Positions 1 through 6,692 of a DNA stretch of 7,816 nucleotides are shown here, one piece after another. The stretch lies in the NCBI GenBank assembly GCA_947483455.1, contig CANKNK010000070.1, positions 1 through 7,816 of the forward strand. The letters run 5' to 3'. A model generated the notes under the pieces. That model was not told the DNA's origin. It worked only from the letters and a program-made list of their open reading frames with translations, and searched no databases. How positions within the stretch are numbered: position 1 is the stretch's first letter; the number at the start of each line of letters is the position of its first letter. This stretch comes from Comamonadaceae bacterium. GTDB taxonomy: Bacteria; Pseudomonadota; Gammaproteobacteria; Burkholderiales; Burkholderiaceae_C. The position numbers were made by a program, and so were the translations under genes.

Positions 1-468
1 GTGGACGCGGCCATGGCCCAGCTGAACCAGAGCGGTTATATGCACAACCGCCTGCGGATGGTGGCGGGCAGCTTTTTGGTCAAGCACCTGGGCATCGACT
101 GGCGCTGGGGGGAGCGCTATTTCGCCGAGCAACTGAACGACTTTGACCTCTCGGCCAACAACGGCGGCTGGCAATGGGTCAGCTCCAGCGGTTGCGACGC
201 CCAGCCTTATTTCCGCATCTTTAACCCCATCAGCCAAAGCGAAAAATTCGATGCCGCAGGCAAGTTCATACGCCGCTACGTGCCGGCACTGGCCGGTTTG
301 GACGCCAAACACATCCATGCACCCTGGCTGGCACCTGCCTTGGTGCTGCAGGCCGCGGGGGTGCAACTGGGAACGAACTACCCGCACCCGGTGGTGGACC
401 ATGCGCAAGCGCGCGCCGCCACGCTGGCGCGCTACGCGGTGCTCAAAAACCAAGCCACGGCGGACTAG
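1..468 (+). CDS. phrB: Deoxyribodipyrimidine photolyase, class I, C-terminal part (5' end outside window)
   Basis: Photolyase repairs cyclobutane pyrimidine dimers in DNA using blue light and FAD. The visible 155 residues match the C-terminal third of the E. coli PhrB flavin domain nearly end to end. They contain YMHNRLRM (residues 13-20 of the visible part), GIDWRWGERYF (31-41), SANNGGWQW (51-59) and PYFRIFNP (69-76). By alignment from memory, Trp34 and Trp57 correspond to E. coli Trp359 and Trp382, two of the three electron-transfer tryptophans; the third (Trp306) would lie upstream of the window. Asn53-Asn54 belong to the flavin-contacting segment. The frame is open at base 1, and the GTG there is an internal codon, so roughly 320 N-terminal residues are missing. 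The reading frame ends cleanly at TAG, with no sign of decay. The gene converges on the rubredoxin gene across about 80 bases. Confidence 0.94.
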   Translation: MDAAMAQLNQSGYMHNRLRMVAGSFLVKHLGIDWRWGERYFAEQLNDFDLSANNGGWQWVSSSGCDAQPYFRIFNPISQSEKFDAAGKFIRRYVPALAGLDAKHIHAPWLAPALVLQAAGVQLGTNYPHPVVDHAQARAATLARYAVLKNQATAD

Positions 469-509
469 GGGGACCGATTTGGCAGGCCGTTCGCCCGGCG
501 GGCTCTGCG

Positions 510-525
510 GCGTGGCAACCCACGC
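510..525. other. Small perfect hairpin between convergent genes
   Basis: GCGTGG and CCACGC form a 6-bp perfect stem around a CAAC loop in the 82-base gap between the photolyase and rubredoxin stop codons. A second short stem, GCCC/GGGC with a 3-base loop, sits just to the left (493-503). Neither is followed by a T-run on either strand, so these are not textbook intrinsic terminators. They may still mark the 3' ends of both transcripts. No other terminator candidate is visible here. Confidence 0.3.
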
Positions 526-550
526 AAAGATGCAAACGTACGAACCGGGT

Positions 551-724
551 TTAAATTTGCACCATCTCAAAGTCTTCTTTACGCGCGCCACACTCGGGGC
601 AGGTCCAATTCATGGGCACGTCGACCCACAAAGTGCCGGCAGCAATACCGTCATCCGGGGCGCCCAGAACTTCGTCATAAATCCAGCCGCAGATCAGGCA
701 CATCCAAGTTTTGGTATCAGTCAC
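551..724 (-). CDS. rubA: Rubredoxin, 57 aa, GTG start
   Basis: Rubredoxin is a small cytoplasmic one-iron protein that carries single electrons, for example to alkane hydroxylases or in oxidative-stress pathways. The partner here is not evident. The translation has both CxxC iron-binding knuckles: CLIC at residues 9-12, in MCLICGWIYDE, and CPEC at 42-45, in WTCPECGARKEDFE. The four cysteines ligate the iron. The length of 57 residues is normal for a one-domain rubredoxin. The start is taken as GTG at 724, giving MTDTKTW; AAGG lies 10 bases upstream (735-738 on the + strand), a weak and somewhat distant ribosome site. No ATG or other start codon was seen in frame in the bases just upstream. 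The Met before the first CxxC would remove conserved residues. The gene is divergent from the ThiD-like kinase and convergent with the photolyase, so it is probably monocistronic. Confidence 0.93.
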   Translation of the reverse strand: MTDTKTWMCLICGWIYDEVLGAPDDGIAAGTLWVDVPMNWTCPECGARKEDFEMVQI

Positions 725-836
725 AGCGTATTTACCTTGAGAATAGAATGAAGCGATTGTAAATAGTGCCTTGCGGCGGGCCGCCAGGCGCTTTTCTGAC
801 TCCTTGATTGCGGCGCCCTATCTATCTGTTGCGACC
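725..836. promoter_or_regulatory. Divergent promoter region, rubredoxin / ThiD-like kinase
   Basis: These 112 bases separate two genes read in opposite directions and must carry both promoters unless transcription enters from further away. The rubredoxin-proximal half is AT-rich. On the - strand it contains TTTACA and TATTCT, but only about 12 bases apart, so they do not make a normal sigma-70 pair. The kinase-proximal half is GC-rich and contains small stems such as GGCG/CGCC around 775-785. No convincing -35/-10 pair or known operator was found for either direction. Confidence 0.4.
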
Positions 837-1790
837 ATGAAGCACCCCAAAAAAGACACGGCAGGCCCCGCCCCCATCACCGTGCTGGACGAAGACGGTC
901 CGGCCGACGGCCCAGTAGCCAGCGTGATGGTTTTCAATGCCAATGACCCCAGTGGCGCCGGCGGCCTGACCGCCGACTGCCTGGCTATGGCCTCGGTCGG
1001 TGTGCATCCCATGCCGGTGATGACCGGGGCCTATGCGCGTGATACCAGCGACATCGCCGACCACTTCCCCTTGGACGACGACGCGCTTTTGGCACAGGCA
1101 CGCACCATCTTGGAAGATGTAGCGCCCGACGTGTTCAAAGTCGGCTTTGTCGGCAGCCCAGAGAACCTGAGCGCTGTCGCCGCCCTGGTATCGGACTATG
1201 CCGATGTGCCGGTGGTGACCTATATGCCCGACCTGTCCTGGTGGCACGAGGACCAGATTGACCCATACCTGGACGCCTGCGCCGACATGCTGCTGCCGCA
1301 AACCACGGTGCTGGTGGGCAGTTACGGCACGCTGGCGCGCTGGCTGCTGCCCGACTGGGACGCACCGCGTGCCCCCGACGCCCGCGACATTGCCAAAGCG
1401 GCACAGGAACTGGGCGTACCCTACACCCTGGTCACCGGTATCCCCTTGCCCGAACAATTCATTGACAACGCCTTGTGCAGTGCCAGCGCGCTGATGTGCA
1501 GCGAAAAATTTGAGCGACTGGAAGCGACCTTTGTGGGCACTGGCGATACCCTGTCCGCGGCCTTGGCGGCGCTGATTGCCGTAGGCACCGAGTTGGCCGA
1601 GGCCGTCACCGAGGCACTGAGTTACCTAGACCGCAGCCTAGAGGCCGGTGTGCGTCCGGGCATGGGCCATGTGCAGCCAGACCGCCTGTTTTGGGCACAT
1701 GATGTGCCCGATGACGAGTTGCTGATCGATACCGAAGATTCCGACCAACCTTTTCTTTTTGACTTCCCACCCAATGAAACCCGCCACTGA
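837..1790 (+). CDS. ThiD-family (ribokinase superfamily) kinase, substrate uncertain
   Basis: Of the families I know, this 317-residue protein resembles hydroxymethylpyrimidine (phosphate) kinase ThiD most closely, the enzyme that phosphorylates HMP and HMP-P for thiamine synthesis. Supporting segments are [18 protein letters not shown] (residues 34-51; ThiD has AGTDPSGGAGIQADL), [10 protein letters not shown] (101-110) and [14 protein letters not shown] (233-246; E. coli ThiD has [14 protein letters not shown]). Several ThiD signatures are changed. The AQNT segment, which carries the pyrimidine-contacting Gln44 of Salmonella ThiD, reads ARDT (67-70). The catalytic Cys of GTGCT is Asp237. The DPVM and PNxxE segments are not recognisable. 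An acidic tail (about 289-305) extends past the usual end. I chose ATG 837 because the frame upstream of it, reachable from TTG 771, is not family-like; no strong ribosome site precedes it. The 3' end overlaps hemL by 17 bases, suggesting an operon. Automatic annotation would probably call it thiD. I place it in the family with confidence but not its substrate; pyridoxal or another cofactor precursor is possible. Confidence 0.82.
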   Translation: MKHPKKDTAGPAPITVLDEDGPADGPVASVMVFNANDPSGAGGLTADCLAMASVGVHPMPVMTGAYARDTSDIADHFPLDDDALLAQARTILEDVAPDVFKVGFVGSPENLSAVAALVSDYADVPVVTYMPDLSWWHEDQIDPYLDACADMLLPQTTVLVGSYGTLARWLLPDWDAPRAPDARDIAKAAQELGVPYTLVTGIPLPEQFIDNALCSASALMCSEKFERLEATFVGTGDTLSAALAALIAVGTELAEAVTEALSYLDRSLEAGVRPGMGHVQPDRLFWAHDVPDDELLIDTEDSDQPFLFDFPPNETRH

Positions 1791-3078
1791 CCGCAACCTC
1801 GAACTCTTTCAACGCGCCGCTGCTGTGATCCCCGGCGGCGTCAACTCGCCGGTACGCGCTTTCAAAGCCGTGGGCGGAACGCCGCGCTTTGTGACCCGCG
1901 CCCAGGGCGCGTATTTTTGGGACGCCAACGGCCAGCGCTATATCGACTACATCGGCTCCTGGGGCCCCATGATTTTGGGCCATGGACATCCTGCCGTGGT
2001 CGAGGCGGTGCAAAAAGCGCTACTGGAAGGCTTTTCCTTTGGCGCGCCCACCGAGCGTGAGGTCGAGCTGGCCGAAGAAATTTTGCGCCATGTGCCCAGC
2101 ATGGACATGGTGCGCCTGGTCAGCTCGGGCACCGAAGCGGCCATGACCGCCATCCGACTGGCACGCGGCGCTACCGGGCGCAGCAAATTTATCAAGTTCG
2201 AAGGCTGCTACCACGGCCACGCCGACCCTTTGCTGGTCAAAGCCGGCTCGGGCCTGGCCACGCTGGGCAACCCTACCAGTGCCGGTGTGCCGCCCGAAGT
2301 GGTGCAGCACACGCTGGTTCTGGAATACAACAACCTAGAGCAACTCGAAGAAGCCTTTGCCTTGCACGGCAAAGACCTGGCTTGCCTGATGATCGAGCCG
2401 ATTGCCGGGAATATGAATTTCGTGCGCGCCTCGGTGCCCTTCATCAAACGCGCACGCGAGTTGTGTACCCAATACGGTGCGCTGCTGGTGTTTGACGAGG
2501 TGATGAGCGGGCTGCGCGTGGCCCTGGGCAGCGCACAAAGCGTGTACGCCAAAGCGCTACCCGGTTTTGCACCGGACATTACCGTGCTGGGCAAGGTAAT
2601 TGGCGGCGGCATGCCACTGGCCGCGTTTGGCGGCAAGCGCGCCGTGATGGAGCAAATGGCACCGCTGGGGCCGGTCTACCAGGCCGGCACATTGTCCGGC
2701 AACCCGATCGCCACCGCCTGCGGTCTGGCCACGCTGCGCGAAATCAGCAAACCCGGTTTCTTCGACGCACTGGCCACGAAAACCCAATCGCTGATGCGCG
2801 GCTTGCAAGGCGCGGCCGATGCGGCGGGCGTGCCGTTTAGCACCGACAGTGAAGGCGGCATGTTCGGCTTTTTCCTGTTTCCCGAACTGCCGCAAAACTA
2901 CGCCAAAGTCATTAGCACCGACAACAAGCGCTTTAACACTTTATTCCACGGCATGCTGGACCGGGGCGTTTATTTCGCACCAGCGTTGTACGAAGCGGGC
3001 TTTATGAGTGCGGCGCACACCGAGGCGGATATCGCAGAAACCGTGGCGGCGGCTACAACCGTGTTTGCCAGCTTGTAA
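1774..3078 (+). CDS. hemL: Glutamate-1-semialdehyde 2,1-aminomutase
   Basis: HemL converts glutamate-1-semialdehyde to 5-aminolevulinate, the last step of the C5 route to tetrapyrroles (heme, siroheme). It is a cytoplasmic, PLP-dependent, class III aminotransferase-fold enzyme. The 434 residues carry the family hallmarks: [12 protein letters not shown] near the N-terminus, [16 protein letters not shown] (phosphate-binding region), YHGHAD, FDEVMSG (Asp241, which should pair with the PLP ring nitrogen), [10 protein letters not shown] with the PLP-binding Lys274, and [11 protein letters not shown]. coli HemL is 426 residues, so the length is normal. The start is ATG 1774 (MKPATDRN). A TTG at 1759 would add only five residues, and no clear ribosome site precedes either one. 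The ATG lies 17 bases inside the end of the kinase gene, so translation is probably coupled. A strong terminator follows the stop. Confidence 0.97.
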   Translation: MKPATDRNLELFQRAAAVIPGGVNSPVRAFKAVGGTPRFVTRAQGAYFWDANGQRYIDYIGSWGPMILGHGHPAVVEAVQKALLEGFSFGAPTEREVELAEEILRHVPSMDMVRLVSSGTEAAMTAIRLARGATGRSKFIKFEGCYHGHADPLLVKAGSGLATLGNPTSAGVPPEVVQHTLVLEYNNLEQLEEAFALHGKDLACLMIEPIAGNMNFVRASVPFIKRARELCTQYGALLVFDEVMSGLRVALGSAQSVYAKALPGFAPDITVLGKVIGGGMPLAAFGGKRAVMEQMAPLGPVYQAGTLSGNPIATACGLATLREISKPGFFDALATKTQSLMRGLQGAADAAGVPFSTDSEGGMFGFFLFPELPQNYAKVISTDNKRFNTLFHGMLDRGVYFAPALYEAGFMSAAHTEADIAETVAAATTVFASL

Positions 3079-3084
3079 CAGGCC

Positions 3085-3123
3085 TTTTCTGCGCGCACCG
3101 GCGCAGACCCGTTGCGCAGAAAA
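3085..3123. repeat. Inverted repeat TTTTCTGCGC / GCGCAGAAAA
   Basis: A perfect 10-base inverted repeat (3085-3094 and 3114-3123) lies between the hemL stop and the terminator, with a 19-base loop. A second GCGCAG at 3101-3106 can pair with the same left arm, giving a smaller hairpin. Just outside, AGGCC (3080-3084) can pair with GGCCT (3128-3132), which belongs to the left arm of the terminator stem. The structures therefore exclude one another. Pairing was found by eye; no folding energy was calculated. Confidence 0.5.
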
Positions 3124-3149
3124 AAGCGGCCTTCGAAGGCCGTTTTTTT
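3120..3149. terminator. Bidirectional intrinsic terminator between hemL and purH
   Basis: A perfect 16-base palindrome, CGGCCTTCGAAGGCCG (3127-3142), is flanked by six A on the left (3120-3125) and seven T on the right (3143-3149). The A and T runs can extend the stem through a G-T pair. Read on the + strand it is a GC-rich hairpin with a U-tract, ending hemL transcripts. Read on the - strand it has the same form and would end purH transcripts. Its position, between two convergent stop codons (3078 and 3172), fits this dual role. Confidence 0.92.
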
Positions 3150-3171
3150 GGGCTGTAAAAACTTGCTCTGC

Positions 3172-4761
3172 CTAGTGTCTAAAGTGCCGCACCCCGGTAT
3201 AGACCATGGCCACGCCACGCTCGTCAGCGGCGTGCACTACTTCGTCATCACGCATGCTGCCGCCGGGCTGGATGATGCAGCTGGCGCCCGCATCGACCAC
3301 CACATCGAGCCCATCACGAAACGGGAAAAAGGCATCACTGGCAACGACAGTACCGCTCAATGACAGGCTGGCATGCCCCGCCTTGATGGAAGCGATGCGG
3401 GCCGAATCCAAGCGGCTCATTTGGCCAGCGCCCACGCCCATGGTCATGCCGTCTTTGCAAAACACAATAGCATTGGATTTGACGTACTTGGCCACTTTCC
3501 AGGCAAACAACATATCCTGCATTTGCACGGCGCTGGGCTGCACTTTGCTGACCACGCGCATATCGGCCAAGCTCAGTTCGTGGTTGTCGGCGGTTTGCAT
3601 CAACATGCCCGAACCCACGCGTTTGACATCGACCGCATTGCGCCCCAGGGTCCATGCGCTGGCTTTGTCAGGGCGCTGGCCCAGGGCATAAGGCAATGTA
3701 ATCTGCAACACGCGCACATTGGCTTTGGCTGACAGGACCTTGAGCGCCTCGGCACTGAAGGCAGGCGCGATCAGCACTTCCACAAATTGGGCGCTGACAT
3801 GGCGCGCGGTATCGCCATCGACTTCGCAATTGAAGGCGATGATGCCGCCAAATGCAGAGGTGGGGTCAGTGCTGAAAGCTTTGGCATAAGCGCTGGCTGC
3901 ATCCGCTGCAATGGCCACGCCGCAGGGGTTGGCGTGTTTGACGATGACGCAGGCCGGCGTTTCAAAGCTCTTGACACATTCCCAGGCCGCATCGGCATCG
4001 GCAATATTGTTGTAGCTCAGTTCCTTGCCTTGTAATTGCTGCGCGGTCACCAGCGAGCCCGGGGCCGGGTACAGGTCACGGAAAAATGCGGCGTACTGGT
4101 GTGGGTTTTCGCCGTAACGTAAATCCTGCAATTTCACAAAACGGCCATTGGCCTGACCGGCAAACACCGACATGCTGCCATCGGGCTGCACGGATGAGAG
4201 ATAGTCGCTGATCGCGCCGTCATATTGACTAATGCGGTTGAACGCTGCTACCGACAAGGCAAACTTGGTGCTGCTGCTCACCCCACCATGGGCTTGCAGT
4301 TCCGCGATCACGGTGTCGTACTGGCTGGCGTCGGTGAGGACGGCCACGTCTTTCCAGTTTTTGGCGGCGCTGCGCACCATGGCCGGGCCGCCGATGTCGA
4401 TATTTTCAATTGCCTCTTCCAAGGTGCATCCGGCGCGCGCCACCGTGGCTTCGAAGGGATACAAATTCACCACCAGCAAGTCGATGGTGTCTATGCCATG
4501 CGCGGCCAGCGCCTGCATGTGCGCAGGTACATCGCGCCGCGCCAGCAGGCCACCGTGTACTTTAGGGTGCAGGGTTTTCACCCGGCCATCGAGCATTTCC
4601 GGAAATCCCGTCATCTCGGCCACTTCGGTCACCGGTAGGCCATGCTCGGCCAGCAACTTGGCGGTGCCACCGGTCGAGAGCAGGCGAATGCCCAAGGCGT
4701 GCAGCGCACGCGCCAAGTCCAACACGCCGGTTTTGTCCGAGACGGAAAGTAAAGCGTTCAT
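3172..4761 (-). CDS. purH: Bifunctional AICAR transformylase / IMP cyclohydrolase
   Basis: PurH catalyses the last two steps of de novo purine synthesis: formylation of AICAR with 10-formyl-tetrahydrofolate, then ring closure to IMP. The 529 residues equal the E. coli length. The N-terminal MGS-like cyclohydrolase domain (about 1-150) has [40 protein letters not shown] and NLYPFE. The transformylase part has LRYGENPHQ (214-222), KHANPCG with the catalytic Lys275-His276 pair, [20 protein letters not shown] and the C-terminal RHFRH. ATG 4761 is the start because the protein then begins directly at the conserved [12 protein letters not shown]; the frame upstream of it overlaps fis. The ATG shares four bases (ATGA) with the fis stop, and no separate ribosome site is evident, so coupling to fis is likely. 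It is the last gene of a dusB-fis-purH operon and ends at the shared terminator. Confidence 0.98.
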   Translation of the reverse strand: MNALLSVSDKTGVLDLARALHALGIRLLSTGGTAKLLAEHGLPVTEVAEMTGFPEMLDGRVKTLHPKVHGGLLARRDVPAHMQALAAHGIDTIDLLVVNLYPFEATVARAGCTLEEAIENIDIGGPAMVRSAAKNWKDVAVLTDASQYDTVIAELQAHGGVSSSTKFALSVAAFNRISQYDGAISDYLSSVQPDGSMSVFAGQANGRFVKLQDLRYGENPHQYAAFFRDLYPAPGSLVTAQQLQGKELSYNNIADADAAWECVKSFETPACVIVKHANPCGVAIAADAASAYAKAFSTDPTSAFGGIIAFNCEVDGDTARHVSAQFVEVLIAPAFSAEALKVLSAKANVRVLQITLPYALGQRPDKASAWTLGRNAVDVKRVGSGMLMQTADNHELSLADMRVVSKVQPSAVQMQDMLFAWKVAKYVKSNAIVFCKDGMTMGVGAGQMSRLDSARIASIKAGHASLSLSGTVVASDAFFPFRDGLDVVVDAGASCIIQPGGSMRDDEVVHAADERGVAMVYTGVRHFRH

Positions 4762-4991
4762 ACAAGGTGGTGTTCTAAAAGTTTTTTGCGCAAGGTATTG
4801 CGGTTCAGGCCCAACCACTGCGCGGCTTTGGACTGGTTATTCGCGGCGGCGACCATGACCACTTCCAGCAAGGGTTTTTCCACGGCGCGCACCAGCATCT
4901 CGTGCATGCCGTGCGGCTCTAAGCCATCGAGGTCGCGCAAATAGGTTTCTAGGCTGGCGCGCACACATTCGTCCAGCGTGTTATTGCTCAT
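4758..4991 (-). CDS. fis: Fis-family nucleoid-associated DNA-binding protein, short form
   Basis: Fis is a dimeric nucleoid protein and growth-phase regulator that bends DNA. The 77 residues align with residues from about 26 onward of the 98-residue E. coli Fis. [18 protein letters not shown] matches the first helix, [10 protein letters not shown] matches VEQPLLDMVM, and the C-terminal helix-turn-helix [20 protein letters not shown] (residues 52-71) matches [20 protein letters not shown]. The DNA-contacting Asn-Arg and Arg-Lys-Lys positions are kept. The N-terminal segment that forms the beta-hairpin arms in E. coli Fis is absent, apparently as is usual for betaproteobacterial Fis. The start ATG 4991 lies inside the end of dusB (11-base overlap) with only a weak ribosome site, and the end overlaps purH by four bases. 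The dusB-fis order is the same as in E. coli. Confidence 0.95.
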   Translation of the reverse strand: MSNNTLDECVRASLETYLRDLDGLEPHGMHEMLVRAVEKPLLEVVMVAAANNQSKAAQWLGLNRNTLRKKLLEHHLV

Positions 4992-6078
4992 GGTGCAGGC
5001 TCAAGGTCGGTTGGCGCATAAGGTCGCTTTCATTGGCACAGGGTGTCGCGTCGGGCAATAGCCGCCCGCTGGCATCATAGGCCGCAGGGATGCGGTCCAT
5101 GCTTTGGTTTAAATGGTCTAAGTAATCGGCTACGGCCTGCGCTTGCGCAGCGCTGTCGTTCAATAGGTTGAGGCGGCGGCGGAAGTCTTCGCCGCCGGGC
5201 AGGCTGCGCAAGTACCACGCAATGTGTTTGCGCGCACTGCGCACGCCGGTGTACTCGCCGTACAGGCTGTAATGGTCTTGCAAATGCGCGAGCAGCCAAC
5301 GACGTACTTCTTGCACCAAGGGCGGCGCAAGCACACTGCCGGTATCTAAAAAATGGGTTATTTCCCGAAAAATCCAGGGGCGTCCCTGGGCGGCGCGGCC
5401 AATCATCACCGCATCTGCACCGGTGGCAGCTAGCACCTGGCGCGCCTGGTAGGGGCTATTGATATCGCCATTGGCTACGACCGGAATATGCAGCGCGGCT
5501 TTCACCGCCGCGATGGTCTCGTATTCGGCTTGGCCGCGATAGCCTTGCTCGCGCGTTCGGCCATGGATCGTGACCATGGCGACACCGGCGCTTTGCGCGG
5601 CCAGCGCAATAGACAAGGCGTTTTTTTGGCTCTGGCACCAGCCGGTGCGCATCTTGAGCGTGACCGGCACACCGTGCGCTACGCTGGCCTGCACCACGGC
5701 CTCGACGATGTCCAATGCCAAAACCTCATCTTGCATCAGCGCCGAACCGGCCCATTTGTTGCACACTTTTTTGGCCGGGCAGCCCATATTGATGTCAATG
5801 ATTTGCGCGCCACGGTCGATGTTGTAGCGCGCCGCGTCGGCCATCATGGCCGCATCGGTGCCTGCAATTTGTACCGCAATCGGGCCGGGTTCGCCCTCGT
5901 GGTTCGCGCGGCGCGAAGTCTTGAGTGAATCCCACAAATCGCGCCGCGAGGTGACCATTTCACTGACCGCATAGCCTGCGCCCAAGCGCTTGCACAACTG
6001 CCTGAACGGGCGGTCGGTAACGCCTGCCATAGGCGCGACAAACACCGGATTTGCCAATGCGTAAGGGCCGATTTGCAT
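4981..6078 (-). CDS. dusB: tRNA-dihydrouridine synthase B
   Basis: DusB is an FMN- and NADPH-dependent enzyme that reduces uridines in the D-loop of tRNA to dihydrouridine. The 365 residues begin with a TIM-barrel domain containing APMAGVTDRPFR (15-26), INMGCPAKKV (96-105) with the catalytic Cys100, LKMRTGW (141-147) with a conserved Lys, TIHGRTREQGY (170-180; His172 at the FMN site), ANGDI (202-206) and IGRAAQGRPWIF (226-237; FMN phosphate binding). A helical tRNA-binding domain follows (about 250-325). About 40 residues at the C-terminus go beyond the 321-residue E. coli protein and look polar and unstructured; their end is also the fis start region. The start is ATG 6078 (MQIGPYAL), which keeps the usual N-terminus; no strong ribosome site is visible. 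It is the first gene of the dusB-fis-purH operon. Confidence 0.97.
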   Translation of the reverse strand: MQIGPYALANPVFVAPMAGVTDRPFRQLCKRLGAGYAVSEMVTSRRDLWDSLKTSRRANHEGEPGPIAVQIAGTDAAMMADAARYNIDRGAQIIDINMGCPAKKVCNKWAGSALMQDEVLALDIVEAVVQASVAHGVPVTLKMRTGWCQSQKNALSIALAAQSAGVAMVTIHGRTREQGYRGQAEYETIAAVKAALHIPVVANGDINSPYQARQVLAATGADAVMIGRAAQGRPWIFREITHFLDTGSVLAPPLVQEVRRWLLAHLQDHYSLYGEYTGVRSARKHIAWYLRSLPGGEDFRRRLNLLNDSAAQAQAVADYLDHLNQSMDRIPAAYDASGRLLPDATPCANESDLMRQPTLSLHHEQ

Positions 6079-6146
6079 GCTGGAAATATGTATTGGAAGA
6101 AAGCGTCAAGGCCGCGCACGACAGGGTTTGGCTTGGGCGGGCGACC

Positions 6147-6170
6147 ATTCTATATGCCCAAAATTTCAGC
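6147..6170 (-). promoter_or_regulatory. Candidate dusB-fis-purH promoter with a Fis-like site
   Basis: On the - strand TATAGAAT (6154 to 6147) resembles a sigma-70 -10 box and would place the transcript start about 60 bases before the dusB ATG. No good -35 box is seen at normal spacing. Directly upstream, 6156-6170 reads GCCCAAAATTTCAGC. Against the Fis consensus GNNYRNNWNNYRNNC it matches at five of the six specified internal and terminal classes I compared, failing only the second R, and it has the AT-rich centre Fis prefers. A Fis dimer here would cover the region between -10 and -35, consistent with autorepression. This is inference from a degenerate motif. Confidence 0.35.
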
Positions 6171-6214
6171 ACACTGGCCTGCGGGCAGTAGGCGCTCCCT
6201 ATACTGACCCTGTG

Positions 6215-6691
6215 ATGGAAATTTGGATGCAAACGCTCTTGGATATGCTGGCCCTCCCGGCCTACGGTCTGTCCACGGTTTTTGTCGTGTCCTTTATTTC
6301 GGCGACCCTGCTGCCCATGGGCTCAGAGCCGGTGGTACTGGGCGTGATTCACCTGAACCCTGCGCAGTACTGGCCGGTGATAGCCGTAGCCACCGTGGGC
6401 AATACCCTGGGTGGCGCACTGGACTACGCCATGGGACGCGGCGCCGGCCACTTGGCAGCGCAGGCTAGCAATGCGTCTGTACAAACACGCGCACTGCGTT
6501 GGCTGCACCGCTTAGGGCCCAAAGCCTGCCTGCTCGGCTGGCTGCCGCTCGTGGGGGACCCGCTATGCACCCTGGCCGGTTGGTTGAAGTTGCCCTTCTG
6601 GCCTTGCTTGGCCTATATGCTGATCGGCAAATTTTTGCGCTACGTGCTTATGACTGCTGCGTTTTTTGAAGGTATGCGCTTGGTGCTGTGA
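6215..6691 (+). CDS. yqaA: YqaA-like small integral membrane protein (DedA / SNARE-associated superfamily)
   Basis: The 158 residues resemble E. coli YqaA (142 aa), a membrane protein of unknown function in the DedA/VTT-like superfamily. Matching segments are SFISATLLPMGSEPVVL (26-42; YqaA has SFLSATLLPGNSEVVL), VGNTLGGALDYAMGR (61-75), LGWLPLVGDPLCTLAGWL (107-124) and IGKFLRYV (137-144). Hydrophobic stretches at about 15-45, 52-70, 104-124 and 128-152 suggest three or four membrane segments or re-entrant loops. The Gly-Asp-Pro in the third segment is typical of the family. ATG 6215 gives MEIWMQ, but ATG 6227 (MQTLL) has GGAA six bases before it (6217-6220) and is a realistic alternative. A GTG at 6212 is also in frame. 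It is divergent from dusB and its stop is one base from that of ccmI. No substrate can be named from sequence. Confidence 0.88.
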   Translation: MEIWMQTLLDMLALPAYGLSTVFVVSFISATLLPMGSEPVVLGVIHLNPAQYWPVIAVATVGNTLGGALDYAMGRGAGHLAAQASNASVQTRALRWLHRLGPKACLLGWLPLVGDPLCTLAGWLKLPFWPCLAYMLIGKFLRYVLMTAAFFEGMRLVL

Positions 6692-6692
6692 T

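Noticed and set aside
143..751. Open frame overlapping the photolyase end and running antisense through rubredoxin
   Set aside because: It is out of frame with the conserved photolyase and opposite the conserved rubredoxin; the translation is low in recognisable structure and rich in Arg/Thr/Trp as expected for a shifted GC-rich frame.
822..1457. Long open frame on the - strand opposite the ThiD-like kinase
   Set aside because: It is a shadow of a high-GC coding sequence: no recognisable domain, overlaps a conserved gene completely, and has no plausible start signal.
551..3078. A dedicated redox or heme gene cluster made of rubredoxin, kinase and hemL, with ccmI further along
   Set aside because: The genes lie on different strands with separate promoters, and ccmI is far away behind an unrelated operon. 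Apart from the kinase-hemL pair, adjacency looks like ordinary core gene order.
4762..4818. Upstream extension of purH beyond ATG 4761
   Set aside because: The added residues do not resemble PurH N-termini and come from fis coding sequence in another frame; length with ATG 4761 equals the family norm of 529.
4232..4858. Long open frames on the + strand opposite purH and fis
   Set aside because: Composition follows the antisense of conserved purH codons and no family features are seen; treated as coincidental open frames.
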